The position numbers and the translations under genes are program-made. Shown here one piece after another: positions 47,886 through 59,988 of a stretch of 64,000 nt of DNA; positions within the stretch are counted from its first letter, which is position 1; each line of letters opens with the position of its first letter. The notes beneath the pieces are model-generated. The model did not search any database and was not told where the DNA came from. It was given only the letters and a program-made list of their open reading frames with translations. Source of the DNA: Jacaranda mimosifolia (lineage: Eukaryota > Streptophyta > Magnoliopsida > Lamiales > Bignoniaceae); contig CM032133.1 in assembly GCA_018894105.1 (NCBI GenBank), positions 13,840,501 to 13,904,500 of the forward strand. Direction: 5' to 3'.

Positions 47886-48908
47886 TTAAAACACCATATT
47901 CCAGACAAAGTAATACCTTAAGTCAATGTGCTTTGTTCTCTCATGAAAAGCTTGATTTTTTGACAAGTGTATGACACTCTGACTGTCACAAAATATTGGA
48001 GTAATATTAAAATTCATACCCATATCCTCAATCAGCCCCTTTAGCCAAATGCCTTCCTTCATGCCTTCAGCCAAAGTCATGTACTCAGCTTCGGTTGTGG
48101 ACAATGCAACTAATGACTGTAAAGTCGCCTTCCAGCTTACTGTACAACTCGAAACATAAAACACATACCCAGTCATGGACCTTCTGTTGTCCAAATCTCC
48201 TGCATAATCCACATCCACATAGCCAATAACTCTAGCAGTAAATTCAATTGACTATACCTTAAACATCTATCTGCAAAGCCTCTCAAATACCTCATGATCC
48301 ATTTCACAGCCTGCCAATTAATCTTTCCTGGCTTGTGCATGTACCTTGCTCACAACACTAACTGCATGTGAAATGTCTGGCCCAGTGCACACAATGGTGT
48401 ACATCAAGCTACCCACTGCACTAGCATACGTCACATTAGACATATGCTCCACCACCTCCTCAGTACTCAGTGACAGATTTGATGAGAGCCTAAAATGAGC
48501 TGCAAGTGGTGTACTAACTAGCTTGGACTTATCCATCCCAAATCGCTCAAATACTTTCTCAATGTAATGTTGTTGAGACAAGTACAACAATCCTACGTGT
48601 CTATCCCGGATGATATCCATGACCAAAATCTTCTTTACACCGCACAAATCCTTCATCTCAAATTCTTCACTTAACTGAGCTTTTAAATTGTTGATCTCAA
48701 ATATGTTTCTAGAGGTAACCAATATATCATCAACGTACAACAGCAAGTATACGAGAAGGCTATCACTACATATTTTATAATATAAACAGCAATCATAAAT
48801 GCTTCTAGTATATCCTATCTTGGTAATAAAAGCATCAAATCTTTTATACCACTGCTTGGGAGACTACTTCAAGTCATATAAAGACTTCTTCAAAATATAT
48901 GCTTGATT
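47886..48908 (-). pseudogene. Copia RT palm/thumb and RNase H
   Basis: Reading minus: AYILKKSLYDLK (48.9 kb), SPKQWYKRFDAFI, then LLLYVDDILVTSRN with the intact YVDD box (about 48710-48746). EFEMKDLCGVKKILVMDI and IEKVFERFGMDKSKLVSTPL follow, then the thumb VGSLMYTIVCTGPDISHAVS. After a frame change RNase H reads MDVDYAGDLDNRRSMTGYVF, ALSTTEAEYMTLAEGMKE, FCDSQSVIHLSKNQAFHERTK. The element is damaged mainly by frameshifts and by the insertion at 48910. Confidence 0.88.
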
Positions 48909-48909
48909 T

Positions 48910-51147
48910 TGTTGACAGCAAGTAATGCACTAGGATCCAGTTATAAAAACTTCAAAAGCTTAATAAACTATTGCTTACATGCTAACTAGGATCAAATCAT
49001 GCCCAACATTCATATTTAGATAGAGTGTTACCTTGAAATTGCAAAATCCAAGGAGAATGTGGTGAACCTTTCACCAATCCAGAAACTGCCAGAAAACGCG
49101 CAGCCGGAGTGGAGAAATTTTTACCAACATCAAATCTCCTCAAAAAATTACAAAAAAATTACTGGAGCCTCTAAGCACCTTTTGGAACTCACATTAAAAA
49201 ATTAAGATCAAAAATATTTCTATATCTCCTTGTAGAAAATCTCCAAATCGGACTCTGTGCAAGTGGATCTCCAAACCGTAGCAAACTAACTGGTTTGCCT
49301 CTATTGATATGATCTACACACCAAATAGATCTTCCAAATTCTCTAGCCTATAAGCTGGAATAAGGCTAGAGATTAGCTATGGTAGAGGCCAATTTTTGGT
49401 AGGGAAGAAGAAGAAGAGAGCAAAGCTTTCAACACATAAATGCAATACTTGCAAGGAGTTTTGGAGGGAATGGTGGAGAATCTAATTCTTCACACCTTTT
49501 GACATAATAACCAGCCCTCTCTCTCTATATCTATATATAGATGTTGAAAGGTGTGATGCCAAGGTGGCATCACACCTTCCATGAAGAGGGGGGCGGCCAA
49601 CTTGCATTTTGCCAAGCTGGCAAATGCAAATTCAAATCCAATTTGAATTTCACTTGCATTTTAATTACATTTGAAATCTAATTTCAAGCTAATTCAAATG
49701 CTAATTCAAATGAACATTTCATTTGAATTTTCCCTCCAAAATGTGTTCATCCCATTAATTAAATTAAACACTTTAATTTAATTAATTAACCTTTGACTTA
49801 ACTCTTAAGTCAAACAAGCTCAACTCTTAAGCTTGATTTTGTTAACTTAATTCTTTAAGTTAACTTGACCAATTGATGGTCATATTGGCGCTAAATAATT
49901 AACTCCTTAATTATTGGTCTAATTTAACTCCTTAAATTAATTAATCAATTTAACACTTAAATTAATCAAGCCAAAATTGACCTTCAAAATTGATACCTTA
50001 AAATCGGTCCACTAGGAGATATTTTCTAACACTTAGAAAATTTTCTCCATTAATTAGGAAGCTAATTGGCTTTTGTGTGTGACCTAATAGGTTCTACCAT
50101 TCATTGGACATGGGCTCACAACTCCTTGTGACTTTTGAATATCATATATTCATTTTAGTTTAAAACACTTTTAAACTAATCGACTCAATTTAATTAATCT
50201 CATTAATTGAAGAGTACCCAATCTCTATGGTTGATGTCCAACCTCAAGTCCATGGAGCCCAACTAATTAGTAGAAATGAATGTTTTGGAGAACCATTATA
50301 GCTCTACGCATACCATGCAAATATGGTCCTTTCGTCTCCTATCTCCCCAAAAGAGGCATAAGGTAAGATATTTGGCGGCTCCCTAATAGCCTCGATGCTA
50401 TGCTTCTATTCTCAATGTTCTATTCTCTTATGTGACCTCATCTTTGGAAAACTCCTTTTCTAAATTGTCACACCACCTTGTGCAAGGATTTCTTGGAATC
50501 GATCATTATAGAATACATAGGAGATGCACTCGCCCTTCATAAAAATGAGGAGTCGGATTCTATCTTGGATCTCACAAACCTCTATACTAAGTAGCTCATA
50601 CCCAACCCCAACCCAAAAGACCTGCTAAGTGGTCAAGGAAGAGTCAAAGCATGAGGACTAGACACAAGGTTACTATGGATCCTTAGGTCAGAGGACTAAA
50701 AATATACACTAGCGTAAGCTGGAGAACTTGCCACTACGGCTATCTAGTGGATTCTCCGGTGGGTCTTCAGTACCTTATTCTCTAACAAACACCCACTAAC
50801 ATGCACCCATATCTCATATGGTTGCTCATGGAATGGAGCAATTTTCAACTCTTGGATTTATGCATCGTCAGTGTAAGTCTATCCGGATCTTAGATGCCAT
50901 GTCTCATAAGATCCTACGACTTGAAAGATTTAAGATCACAACCATGTGAGACTTATTCCATGGTCACCGAACTAAGTCCCGTAGTCATAAGTGATATAGG
51001 GGCTTCATCCAAATGCAAGTGAAGTATGAAGAGCATAAAAAAAGATGAAGATGGTCATATAAAGAATATCATTCAATCAATATTATTTTATAAGGAAATA
51101 GCTTTTACAAGGCCAATCTTATTGGCTTGTCGGGCACTATTCCAACA
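48910..51147 (-). mobile_element. Solo LTR (copia-type) inserted in the RT gene
   Basis: On the minus strand it starts TGTTGGAATAGTGCCCGAC and ends GCTGTCAACA. It is 2238 bp and non-coding. It splits RT cleanly: MSQLEGFIIFEK lies on one side (51149) and NQAYILKKSLYDLK on the other (48908), with no coding sequence lost. The 5-bp flanks (GATTT and TTTAT on plus) do not match well. The start resembles the TGTTGGAA.TAGTGCCC ends of long-LTR copia lineages. A perfect 14-bp-stem hairpin lies at 49548-49578. Confidence 0.7.
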
Positions 51148-51148
51148 T

Positions 51149-52758
51149 TTATTTCTCGAAAATAATGAATCCTTCTAGTTGACTCATGTAGATTTGTTCT
51201 TCCAACTTACCATGCAGAAACGTTGTTTTCACATCCATCTGTTCCAGCTCCATATTAGACAAAGCAACCATGACAAGTAAAACACAAATAGAAGTATGTT
51301 TTACAACTGGGGAGAACACTTCATGAAAGTCAACTCCCTCTATCTGAGCAAAACCCTTAGCAACCAATCACGCCTTGTATCTAGCATCATCAACCCCGGG
51401 AATCCCTTCTTTTTTTTGTAGATCCATTTGCAACCTACAATCTTCTGCTTTTTGGGTACATCAACCACCTCCCATGTGCTATTCTTGTGTAGAGACTCTA
51501 TCTCTTCACTCATAGTTGCAACCTATTTATCAGAATCTGGCCTGAAAATTGCCTCTTTGTATGAGACTAGATCATCTCCTACAAACTCCTCGGCTGAACT
51601 CAAAGCATAAGCAACCAGATCTGAGTAAACAAACTGCTGTGGTGGTTTAATCTGCCTCCTCTCCCTATCTCGAGCCAAGAAATAATTTTGTAGTGGTTCA
51701 TTTTCCTGTTGTTGATTAGGTGATAATGTGCTCTCATCAGCTTCATCTGTCATCTTCTGTTTCCCCTTTGAAAATTGTGGAGTGTCAAGTTCAAACTCCA
51801 CCTTCTCCTTAACGCCATGTTTTCGGGCTGCTCTACTTTCTTCATCATTGCAGACTCATCAAATATCACGTCTCTACTGATAATCATCATGGGGCTATTA
51901 CCGTCATTACACCACAAACGATAACCTTTTACTCCATCTACATAGCTTAGAAATATGCACTTCCTAGCCCTCGGCTCAAGCTTCCCATCCCGGACATGAG
52001 CATAAGCTGGACACCCAAATACTCTCATATTTGAGTAATTGGCAGGAGACCTGGACCAAACTTCCATTAGTATCTTGCAGCCCAAAGTAGTTGATGGTGA
52101 CCTATTCACCAAATAACAAACAATGTTAATCGCTTCTGCCCAAAAATCCTTGGACAATCCGGCGTTAAAGAGCATGCATCTAGATCTTTCCAAGATAGTC
52201 ATATTAACTCGTTCTACAACTCCATTTTGCTGTCGTGTATGTACAACTGTGCGATGCCTCACAATTCCTTCCTTATCGCAAAATTCCTGAAATTTCTTGT
52301 TGCAGAACTCTAATCCATTATCAGTCCTCAAGCGCTTTATTTCCTTTCCTGTCTGCTTATCGATTAAAGTTTTCCATTGCTTGTAGTTGACAAACACATC
52401 ATCTTTATGCTTCAGCATGCACACCTATACTCTCCGTGATAAGTCATCAATGAATGTACCTAGCACCTCCCTTTGAAGAAACCTGAGAAGGCACCCAAAG
52501 ATTTGAGTGAATGTAATCCAAGGTGCCCTTGGTCCTGTGAACTGCAATGCCAAATTTCACCTTGTGTTGCTTGCCAAGCACACACTGCTTGTAGAAATTC
52601 AGCTCTCCAGTCTTTTCTCCACAAAACAAACATCGTTTGCTCAATTCTGACATCCCCTTCTCACTTATATGCCTAAGCCGCATATGCCACAGTCTTGTAG
52701 TAGCATTAACTGGTGAAGAAACCACTGCAGCACCAGAAACTGTGCTGCCTGACAACAT
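51149..52758 (-). pseudogene. Copia integrase and RT N-terminus
   Basis: Minus reading: the pre-integrase block LWHMRLRHISEKGMSEL (52447-52758), then CLFCGEKTGELNFYKQC. The integrase core (51750-52424) has IKRLRTDNGLEFCNKKF with the second catalytic Asp and VVHTRQQNGVVERVNMTI with the catalytic Glu. It continues VFGCPAYAHVRDGKLEPR. RT starts in 51149-51367 with VAKGFAQIEGVDFHEVFSPV and MDVKTTFLHGKLEEQIYM. Frameshifts separate the blocks. Parsed with the RT part at 47886-48908 it makes one nearly complete copia pol. Confidence 0.88.
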
Positions 52759-52770
52759 ATAGAGGTCATT

Positions 52771-53938
52771 TCACTTGTCTCCCTTCATGATAAGCAATAC
52801 ACCTTTGGAAACCAGTAGAACTCCATCTCGAGCTCTGTACTCACAACCATTCTTGTCCAGAGTACCCAGTGATATTAGATTTTTCTTCATATCTGGAACA
52901 CAATGCACATCTGTTAAGGTCCTTACTATGCCATCATGCATTCTGATACAAACTAAGCCAATTCCTACTACCCTGCAAGAAGCATCATTTCCCATAAGTA
53001 CGTTACCACCATCGTATTTCTGATAAGTGGTAAACCAATCTTCTCGTGGACACATGTGGTAGGAACAACCACTATCCAAAATCCATTCAGAGATTAGTAA
53101 AGTTTCGGCAACGTTGAGAACAAGCCCATTATCATATTCATCCTCAAAAATTCTTGCGACATCATCTCATTTCTGATCAGAAGTTTCACCTGCATCCTTC
53201 GTCTTTCCTCGTTCCAGACAATTCTGTTTCCAATGCCTCTTTCCACCGCACCTAAAACACTTGTCACCATTTCTAGGCTTGGTTCGGGACTTCGATCAGC
53301 CTTTACTCCTTCCCCTTTCTCTTGGTCTCCCTTTCACCACCAATCTTTCCCCACTTCTACCATCATTGCCGCCCAGGACATGTTTTCTCAATTCGTTGGA
53401 ATTCAATGAGGCATTCACATCCTCCATTGAAATCATATCTCTCTCGTACAACAAAGTAGTAACCAAGTGGTCAAAAGATTTTGGCATAAAACACAAGAGA
53501 ATTAATGATTGGTCTTTATTTTCAATTTTAACATCTATACTAGTGAGATCCAGAATCACCTTATTGAAAAAATCATTATGCTGAGTAATAGATGTACCTT
53601 CCTTCATTCTTAATGTGTAGAATCGTTGTTTCAAATACAGCCAATTCGTCAGGGACTTCGTCATATAGAGACTCTCCAGCTTCTTCCATAAATCAGTTGG
53701 CGTACTTTCTGTGGCGACCTCTCTCAATACGTTATCTGTCAATGATAATACTAGAGTACCGTAAGCCTTCACCATAAACTCGTTCTTCTCTTTCTCTTCA
53801 TCTATCAGGATTTCTGGCAAGGAATCTCTGCCCTTTAACGCTCTCTATAAACCTTATTGACTCACGAGGGCGTGAACCTTCATCTTTCATAGCCCAAAGT
53901 CGTTCTTCCCATCGAATTTCTCTACCTCGTACTTCATG
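52771..53938 (-). pseudogene. Copia gag and protease
   Basis: From an ATG at about 53938 the minus strand reads MSGMKYEVEKFDGKNDFG, then a stop. Gag continues in ORF 53296-53820 (LPEILIDEEK..., LWKKLESLYMTKSLTN, then LKQRFYTLRM). A zinc knuckle CFRCGGKRHWKQNC follows at about 53220-53265. The protease starts WILDSGCSYHMCP (catalytic D in DSG; ORF 52771-53079) and runs into MKKNLISLGTLDKNGCEYRA. Order and spacing are standard for copia. Confidence 0.88.
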
Positions 53939-53959
53939 CCTGACATCTGATCCAACCTG

Positions 53960-53971
53960 CTCCGATACCAA
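53960..53971 (-). other. Primer binding site of the minus copia element
   Basis: Minus strand TGGTATCGGAGC, 22 bp before the gag ATG. Immediately upstream on the minus strand is GGGTTTCAACA, which looks like an LTR end, but only about 58 bp of it (53974-54031) is left before a plus-oriented LTR begins. Confidence 0.75.
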
Positions 53972-54031
53972 TTTGTTGAAACCCAGGAGGATCTATTGTA
54001 AAAACTATGAAATATGCGTCTTGGGCATAAT

Positions 54032-54424
54032 TGTTGATGATGTTTTAAAATTTAGGCTTCAAATGACGAGAAACGGAAGCGTGGTGGACCTATAACCCGT
54101 AGGCCATGGCCCGTTTGGCTATTTTGTTTGGGTATTTAAACCCCGATTTCTTCCTGATTGAGGAGAATGAACCCTAGAAAATTGAGTATAAACTGCTTTA
54201 GATATATTATCTTAGAACGGAGTTTAGAACGAGGGTGTTGCATATTCTCGTGAGATTTGTGGGACTTAAATTGTACTTGGCACTTTGATTTGGAATCAAC
54301 AAAATTCATATCTTTGTCAGGTGGAGTAGGCTAACGCCGAACCACATTAAATCTTGTTGTTTGTTAGTTTCATCGAATTACTTTACTGTTATTTTCATAT
54401 GTCTTGTTTGACTGGGTTATAACA
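54032..54424 (+). repeat. LTR-A-like copy, plus orientation
   Basis: Begins TGTTGATGATGTTTTAAAAT, comparable to LTR-A's TGTTGATTTTGCTTTGAAAT. It ends ACTGGGTTATAACA like LTR-A, then AACTAGTGC, which looks like a broken primer site. It is shorter (393 bp) and diverged from 47049-47707, and lies in the opposite orientation to the gag it abuts. Confidence 0.65.
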
Positions 54425-54430
54425 AACTAG

Positions 54431-54924
54431 TGCACAACGAAAGCAACTTAGGCACGAGATTTAATTTATCAGGAATCCACAAATCACACTCACAAAATTG
54501 ATGACAAAATTAATACTCGACAGATAGAAAAATAAAACAAACATAGATTTGCATGGTTCGGAAAATTCTGCCTACCTCCATTAGAGTTTTCGTTCTTCAA
54601 TTATGATAGAATTTTACTAGTACAAGCCAACCTTTGAATTTGACATGCCCAGACTCAAGCCCAAAAAACCTCTTGTACAACCACTGTCATAACTACTAAA
54701 GAGATACTCACTCCACCCTTTTATATTGCCCCACTTGTACTCATAATAACTATCCCTTGAGTATCATGAGTTCCACGAGTGTTCTCTCTAATAATCAAAT
54801 AAACACCTCTATTTATAATAGAAAATTACTTGACTACTTTACCTAGAACTAGGAAACTCAATACAAGAAGGAGTTCTAATTCTAGTCAAACTTAGTCTCT
54901 CGATAACCGAATCAAATCCTAACA
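54431..54924 (-). repeat. LTR-B, minus copy
   Basis: Reverse complement of LTR-B: on the minus strand it begins TGTTAGGATTTGATTCGG and runs to GTTGTGCAC. The last few bases and the primer site expected next are replaced by the end of the LTR-A-like copy. GTTAT follows outside at 54925. Confidence 0.8.
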
Positions 54925-54929
54925 GTTAT

Positions 54930-55631
54930 TGTATTTAAATATATTATTGATGACAACATATATAATTAAAGTCATAAATCTTGAAATTAGTTAAGCAATC
55001 AAAACACAATGTTTCCATTATAAATTGTAGATGTATGTGCAGGACCACAAACCTGCGGATGAAGTGCAATTATTGTGAACTGATCAATTAATACTGTAGA
55101 GGCCAAATGCCGATTTGCCAACCATTTCTCATCTTTATATTATATCTATAAATACAATGATTTGAGTAAAATGAGTCAGTGCTTACGACCGGCTTGCACA
55201 TATAGATACACACATATAGATATATACATATATAGATATACATATAGCAGACATAGCCACCCTCTAGATCTCCAACATTTGACTTAAATACATCTCAAAT
55301 CTCTGAAGGCGCGCGGATATATATATATGTGCGTATATATATTAATTGGAGATTGCTTCATCCAAAATCTTGATTATGTTACTGTATCATCATCATCATC
55401 AATACTCCTCCTATTATGTACTTTCTGTTCCTTTTTTTACTGTACAATACAACTATACAGAAGCTTCCTGCAGTTTTAGTTCCAAGAAACTCAAAAATTA
55501 AACAAAAGTAGTCTGTAATTGGGGAGGACAGAAATTAAAAAGTAGCAGCTTCTACTCTGCTGCTATTGATATATATATATATATAAGTTAATTTATATTA
55601 TATATACATATCTGGTAGTAAAAGAGTAAAA
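54930..55631 (+). promoter_or_regulatory. Upstream region of the PILS gene
   Basis: Non-coding, with an imperfect ACATATAGAT-type repeat at about 55196-55252, a (CAT)n run at about 55387-55400, and a (TA)n tract at about 55569-55584 just before the start codon. Promoter and leader must lie here, since the inverted-LTR copia structure ends 700 bp upstream of the ATG. Confidence 0.45.
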
Positions 55632-58600
55632 ATGGGTTTCTGGTCCCTATTGGAGGTATCATCGATGCCAATACTACAAGTGCTCATAATGAGTCTATTG
55701 GGAGCTTTCATGGCAACTGATTATCTAAAGCTTCTCCCACCTGATGCCAGAAAATCCTTGAATAAAGTAAGTCATTCTTGTTTAAATGATCCATATTTTG
55801 CAGAATAATTTCCCCTTAATTATGTTTAAATATTTTCATATTTTGATTTTTTATTTTCTTATTCTCTTCGCTGCTGGTAGGGGGCATTGTCCCTCAGTCC
55901 TTATCAATCTACGCCATTTCATGTTTTGACTTTTTATTTTCTTATTTTCTTGATTCAAGAAACTAATGTAGTGTTTAAATTTATTTTGGATGTTTTGTTG
56001 AGGAGCGTATTGAAATAATGTGATATGTGTTTGGTTTTGTTTTAGGAATTCGTTAAAAATTATTTTGAATTGGAATGGTATGTTTCGTTTTATTATAGAG
56101 GAAACAATTATACTATAAATATCAAATCAATACTTTTTTTATCTAATTAGTAAAATAAAAATATAATTTTATATTATTATGTTATGTCTATGTAATTATA
56201 ATGTGAAATGATATATTTATATATATAAGGATTATGCCTTTTTTTTTTAAATGATGGAAAGAGGATATTTTGAAATGTTTTGAAACTATTTTGAATGTTT
56301 CAAGAAAAATAAAAAATTATATTTGTTTTTACTTTCCCTAGAAAACACATTCTGGGAAAATAAAAACAAACATTCCCTAAATTATTAGTCATCCAAAGAC
56401 TAGCTAGTCCCCTCTTGAATCACATGATTGCCCACATGGATTCAATAGTTCCAAGGTCTGGGTACAAGGTGGTCTCGGATTATATTATATATAAATATAG
56501 GAATTTCTTTTCTTTTCTTTTTTGAAATAAAGTAATGTCTAGTAAAATACCAATTATTGTTTAAGATTCATAAATGTGGTAACATTGCAGATTGTATTTG
56601 CTGTCTTCACTCCATCACTGATATTTGCAAGTCTAGCAGAGACGGTCCGATTTGAAGACATAATCTCATGGTAGGATTTAAGATGCATGGCTTATTTTAT
56701 AATGTTTAATAATTGAAAGATGTATTCATAGCAAAAATGATAATAAGTGAAATATATACATGTACCATGTGATTGATATACACTCCAAAAAATTAACCAA
56801 TCAAACGACCCCTAGCTTCAAAATATGTTGTTTACTTCAAACTCACATGTTGTTTTATATATATTATTCAAATCTCACTTTAGAAAATTAACTCAAGTTA
56901 TAAAAATAATCAAATCTGACTTATGAACAACACTAGCTAGCTAGGATCAAGAAATTAATCAGTTGTGAAGTGAGTGAAAATTAACATGTTATTACCCTTT
57001 GATGATGCTCAATTTCTTCATGTTTTAAACCTAATAACTTCTGTTCATGCATTGCAATTCTTTAAAACAGGTGGTTCATGCCTGTCAACGTTGGGATAAC
57101 TTTTGTTGTTGGAGGGACACTTGGATGGGTTGCAGTTAAAATACTAAGACCAGAACCATATCTGCAAGATCTCATCATTGCTATGTGTGCAACAGGTGTG
57201 TGTTTGTGTGTATAGGTATGTATAACTTGTTAAATAATTCACATTGCTGGTGCTAAAATACAGGGAACCTGGGAAACATTCTAGTGATAATAGTCCCAGC
57301 AATCTGCAAGGAAGATGGGAATCCATTTGGAGACAAGACTGTTTGCAGCACTCTTAGTCTCTCATACGTTTCTTTCTCAATGGCAGTACGTAAGCTTTCT
57401 TAACAAAACCTATATATTTAACACATACCCTCCTCAACCAATGGACGTTTCGTACTTGCCTTGTTCAAATTGAATGGAGGAACCCTAATGGTCTAAAACT
57501 TGGGAAATATTGCTTAATTAACAGCTTGGAGCATTCTACACATGGACTTATACCTACTACTTAATACGAAGCGCTGCAGCAAAATATAAAGCAGCCATGG
57601 TAGCAACTATTGAGGAGCCATCTAAGGAGCCCAACAAAGATCTAGATTTAGAGGCAAATGAGAAAAGCAGTCTTCTTGTTATAAATGGAGAAGAGCAAGA
57701 GCAAGTGATCCATATATCCTCCAGTACTGCCATTAATAATGGGGGGGATAATAATACTAAGAAACAAACTCATGTAAGTTGCCAACTCCAATTATATATA
57801 TACATAGTAACCTTTGGGATTTGGGCATGCGATGCATCTCATTTTGTTAGAGGAATCAGATGCAGATGTTGGGAGCTCTCCGTCAGATAGTGGAGGAGCT
57901 AAGGGCACCCCCTGTCCTAGCTGCTGTGAGTTTAATTATTTGTTTTTCTTCATATTAAAACAGCTTATTCGCTGCATGCACGCCTTTTCTACATGAATTG
58001 ACAGTACTACTGTTATTACCAGGTTGTTGGATTTGTGTTTGGGGCAGTTTCATGGCTTCGAAATCTTATTATTGGTGGCAATGCTCCATTTAGAGCGATC
58101 AATGATTCCATTAAATTACTTGGGTAGGTTAAAAAGTTTAAACACCATCCTTAATATTCCTTATCTCATCACTCCAATGAAGGTAGCCACCTACTCATAT
58201 TTTCATCTAATCTAAAGACAAAGTGTATTTACACTTAATGTTACAACTAATGACTCATCTTCATGTTTTTTTCACTCATCCTATATTTCTCACTTACAAC
58301 TAATATTTAATTAATTTCCCAACTTTGTAGGGATGGGACCATTCCTTGCATCACCCTTATACTAGGAGGGAACCTAACACAAGGTACATTTTTCAAAAGG
58401 TTTGCAGTACAGGATATATATATATATATATATATATATGTGGCATGCATAAATACATTTAGAAGAAAAAATATTTGAATGAAAAACAACTTATATTTAA
58501 CAATGATGATGATGATGATCAATGGGTGCAGGACTAAGCAAGGTAAGATTGAAATCAACATTGGTAATTGCAGTGATTTGTGTGAGATACATAATACTTC

Positions 58601-58717
58601 CTGCAGTTGGGATTGGTATTGTAAAAGCAGCTTCACATTTTGGCTTCCTTCCCTCTGATCCACTCTACCGCTTTGTACTCATGATTCAGTTCACCCTTCC
58701 ACCTGCTATGAATATCG
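55632..58717 (+). CDS. PILS: PIN-LIKES (PILS) auxin carrier, last exon not in window
   Basis: Nine GT-AG exons keep frame for 372 codons: 55632-55766, 56591-56670, 57071-57195, 57264-57385, 57525-57773, 57860-57925, 58023-58123, 58331-58383 and 58532-58717. The start MGFWSLLEVSSMPILQVLIM is the family's N-terminal membrane segment. MATDYLKLLPPDARKSLNK, IVFAVFTPSLIFASLAETV, MPVNVGITFVVGGTLGW, GNLGNILVIIVPAICKEDGN and LSLSYVSFSMALGAFYTW match it closely. A hydrophilic loop (about residues 176-237) is followed by VEELRAPPVLAAVVGFVFGA, GDGTIPCITLILGGNLTQG and VLMIQFTLPPAMNI. PILS proteins sit in the ER membrane and limit nuclear auxin signalling. About 40 C-terminal residues are expected from one more exon, which I do not find before 64000. 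Which PILS paralogue it is cannot be told. Confidence 0.9.
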
Positions 58718-58868
58718 GTATGCATCATATTTTCAAACACTGCTATTATTTTATTTATATTTACACCACAATCTAAATTCTTTTTTTTCCCACTTAAGTC
58801 CTTATAATTGGTAGTTACTATCATAAGGCTCTTACACAAATTTGAGGGTGATAAGCTCTGAGAGGGCA

Positions 58869-59464
58869 ACTGGTACTCAAAAATAGAATTAGTTGAAAAT
58901 GGAATGAGTTTAGGAATAGAATGAACATAAAAAAATGATGTTAATATAACATATCCTATGCTTGGTATGTATAAGGAATGAGATAGGAATTGAATCATCA
59001 TTCCTTACTATATTCCAATATCATAATTGGTATTTAGCAATAATACGTAGAAATAAAGAACATATTTTTATTTTTCAATGTTTTGAGAAGTGAAATTAAT
59101 TTTCTTTTGGATAAAAATAAAAGAGGGGTACTTGGTTAAGTTTCTCTTTTAGTGGAGTTTGAATGTTATGATATAAACTTGTGTAGAGAAGAAGATACCA
59201 ACAAGAAGATATACACAAGAGTTTTGTGATAGTTTAAAACTCTTTTATTAGATATTAAAGGGTAATTTTCTCAAATATAAGAATAAGTTCGTTCCTAGTA
59301 GATTGGGAATTAATGACTAAACCTGTAGGAAAAGTAAGGAATAGCTAATTAAACTCATGTTTTTGGGAATGGAGATTCTCATTTTTAAATTATACTAATT
59401 TTGTAGGTTTAGTAATAGACTTGGAAATACCCATTACATTCTCACCCAATTCTTGTATACCAGT
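58869..59464. mobile_element. MITE family X, copy 2, inside PILS intron 9
   Basis: ACTGGTACTCAAAAATAG at the left mirrors TTGTATACCAGT at the right. Its interior (GGAATAGAATGAACAT, TATCCTATGCTTGGTATG, AACTCATGTTTTTGGGAATG) matches the reverse complement of copy 1 at 44264-45088 along its length. It is therefore the same family in opposite orientation. Non-coding. Confidence 0.7.
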
Positions 59465-59604
59465 CATACTATAAACACTTGAAAGTTTCATATCTTTAGG
59501 AGAAGAATGAATCCATAAAGGAATAACATCTCTCCAACTAAATATTTTGAGTTCATGAAACATGACAAACATACATTCAAGTTTGAACTAAAATATGTAG
59601 TTAC

Positions 59605-59988
59605 TGTTGGAAAAATAATACTAGAGATTTTTCATAAACATAAGCAAAAGCACAATAATACATACCTCCAGCCATAGCAATCAGATTCAAAATAGAAAAA
59701 TACAAAATACCTAAACTTGAAGAAGGAAATGAGAAATTCTTTCTAGTCTATCCAAACCTTATCTCTACAACTGATGAGATATCACAAACTTTATTTTGCT
59801 GGACTAGAGACCCTTTCTCATATATTCTATATATTTTTTCTTCCTTCCTGTTAAAAGATGTAACTTATGGGAGCTACATGGAGGTTACCCGAGAGTCACC
59901 TCCTTGCCATGCCCACTAGATCCACAGAAAACTAACCACAAACTAGGAATGGGCCACATCATTATATTTTTTAAAATATAACCAACAT
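59605..59988 (-). repeat. 3' LTR of a minus-strand copia element
   Basis: On the minus strand it begins TGTTGGTTATATTTT, preceded by the classical polypurine GTCAAGTGGAAGAA, and ends TTATTTTTCCAACA. The flank on the left is GTTAC; the partner LTR and its duplication lie beyond the window. Confidence 0.8.

Larger units (their letters stand above)
45345..54924. mobile_element. Composite Ty1/copia structure with inverted outer LTRs
   Basis: An LTR at 45345-45844 (plus) and its homologue at 54431-54924 (minus) form the outer ends. The pentamer GTTAT lies directly outside both (45340-45344 and 54925-54929), as a target duplication would. Inside, from left to right, are plus gag/protease debris, a plus LTR-A fragment, a minus primer site and a minus LTR-A. 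Then come minus pol and gag (split by a solo LTR), a minus primer site, and a plus LTR-A-like copy. The arrangement is not that of any ordinary LTR retrotransposon. Confidence 0.75.
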
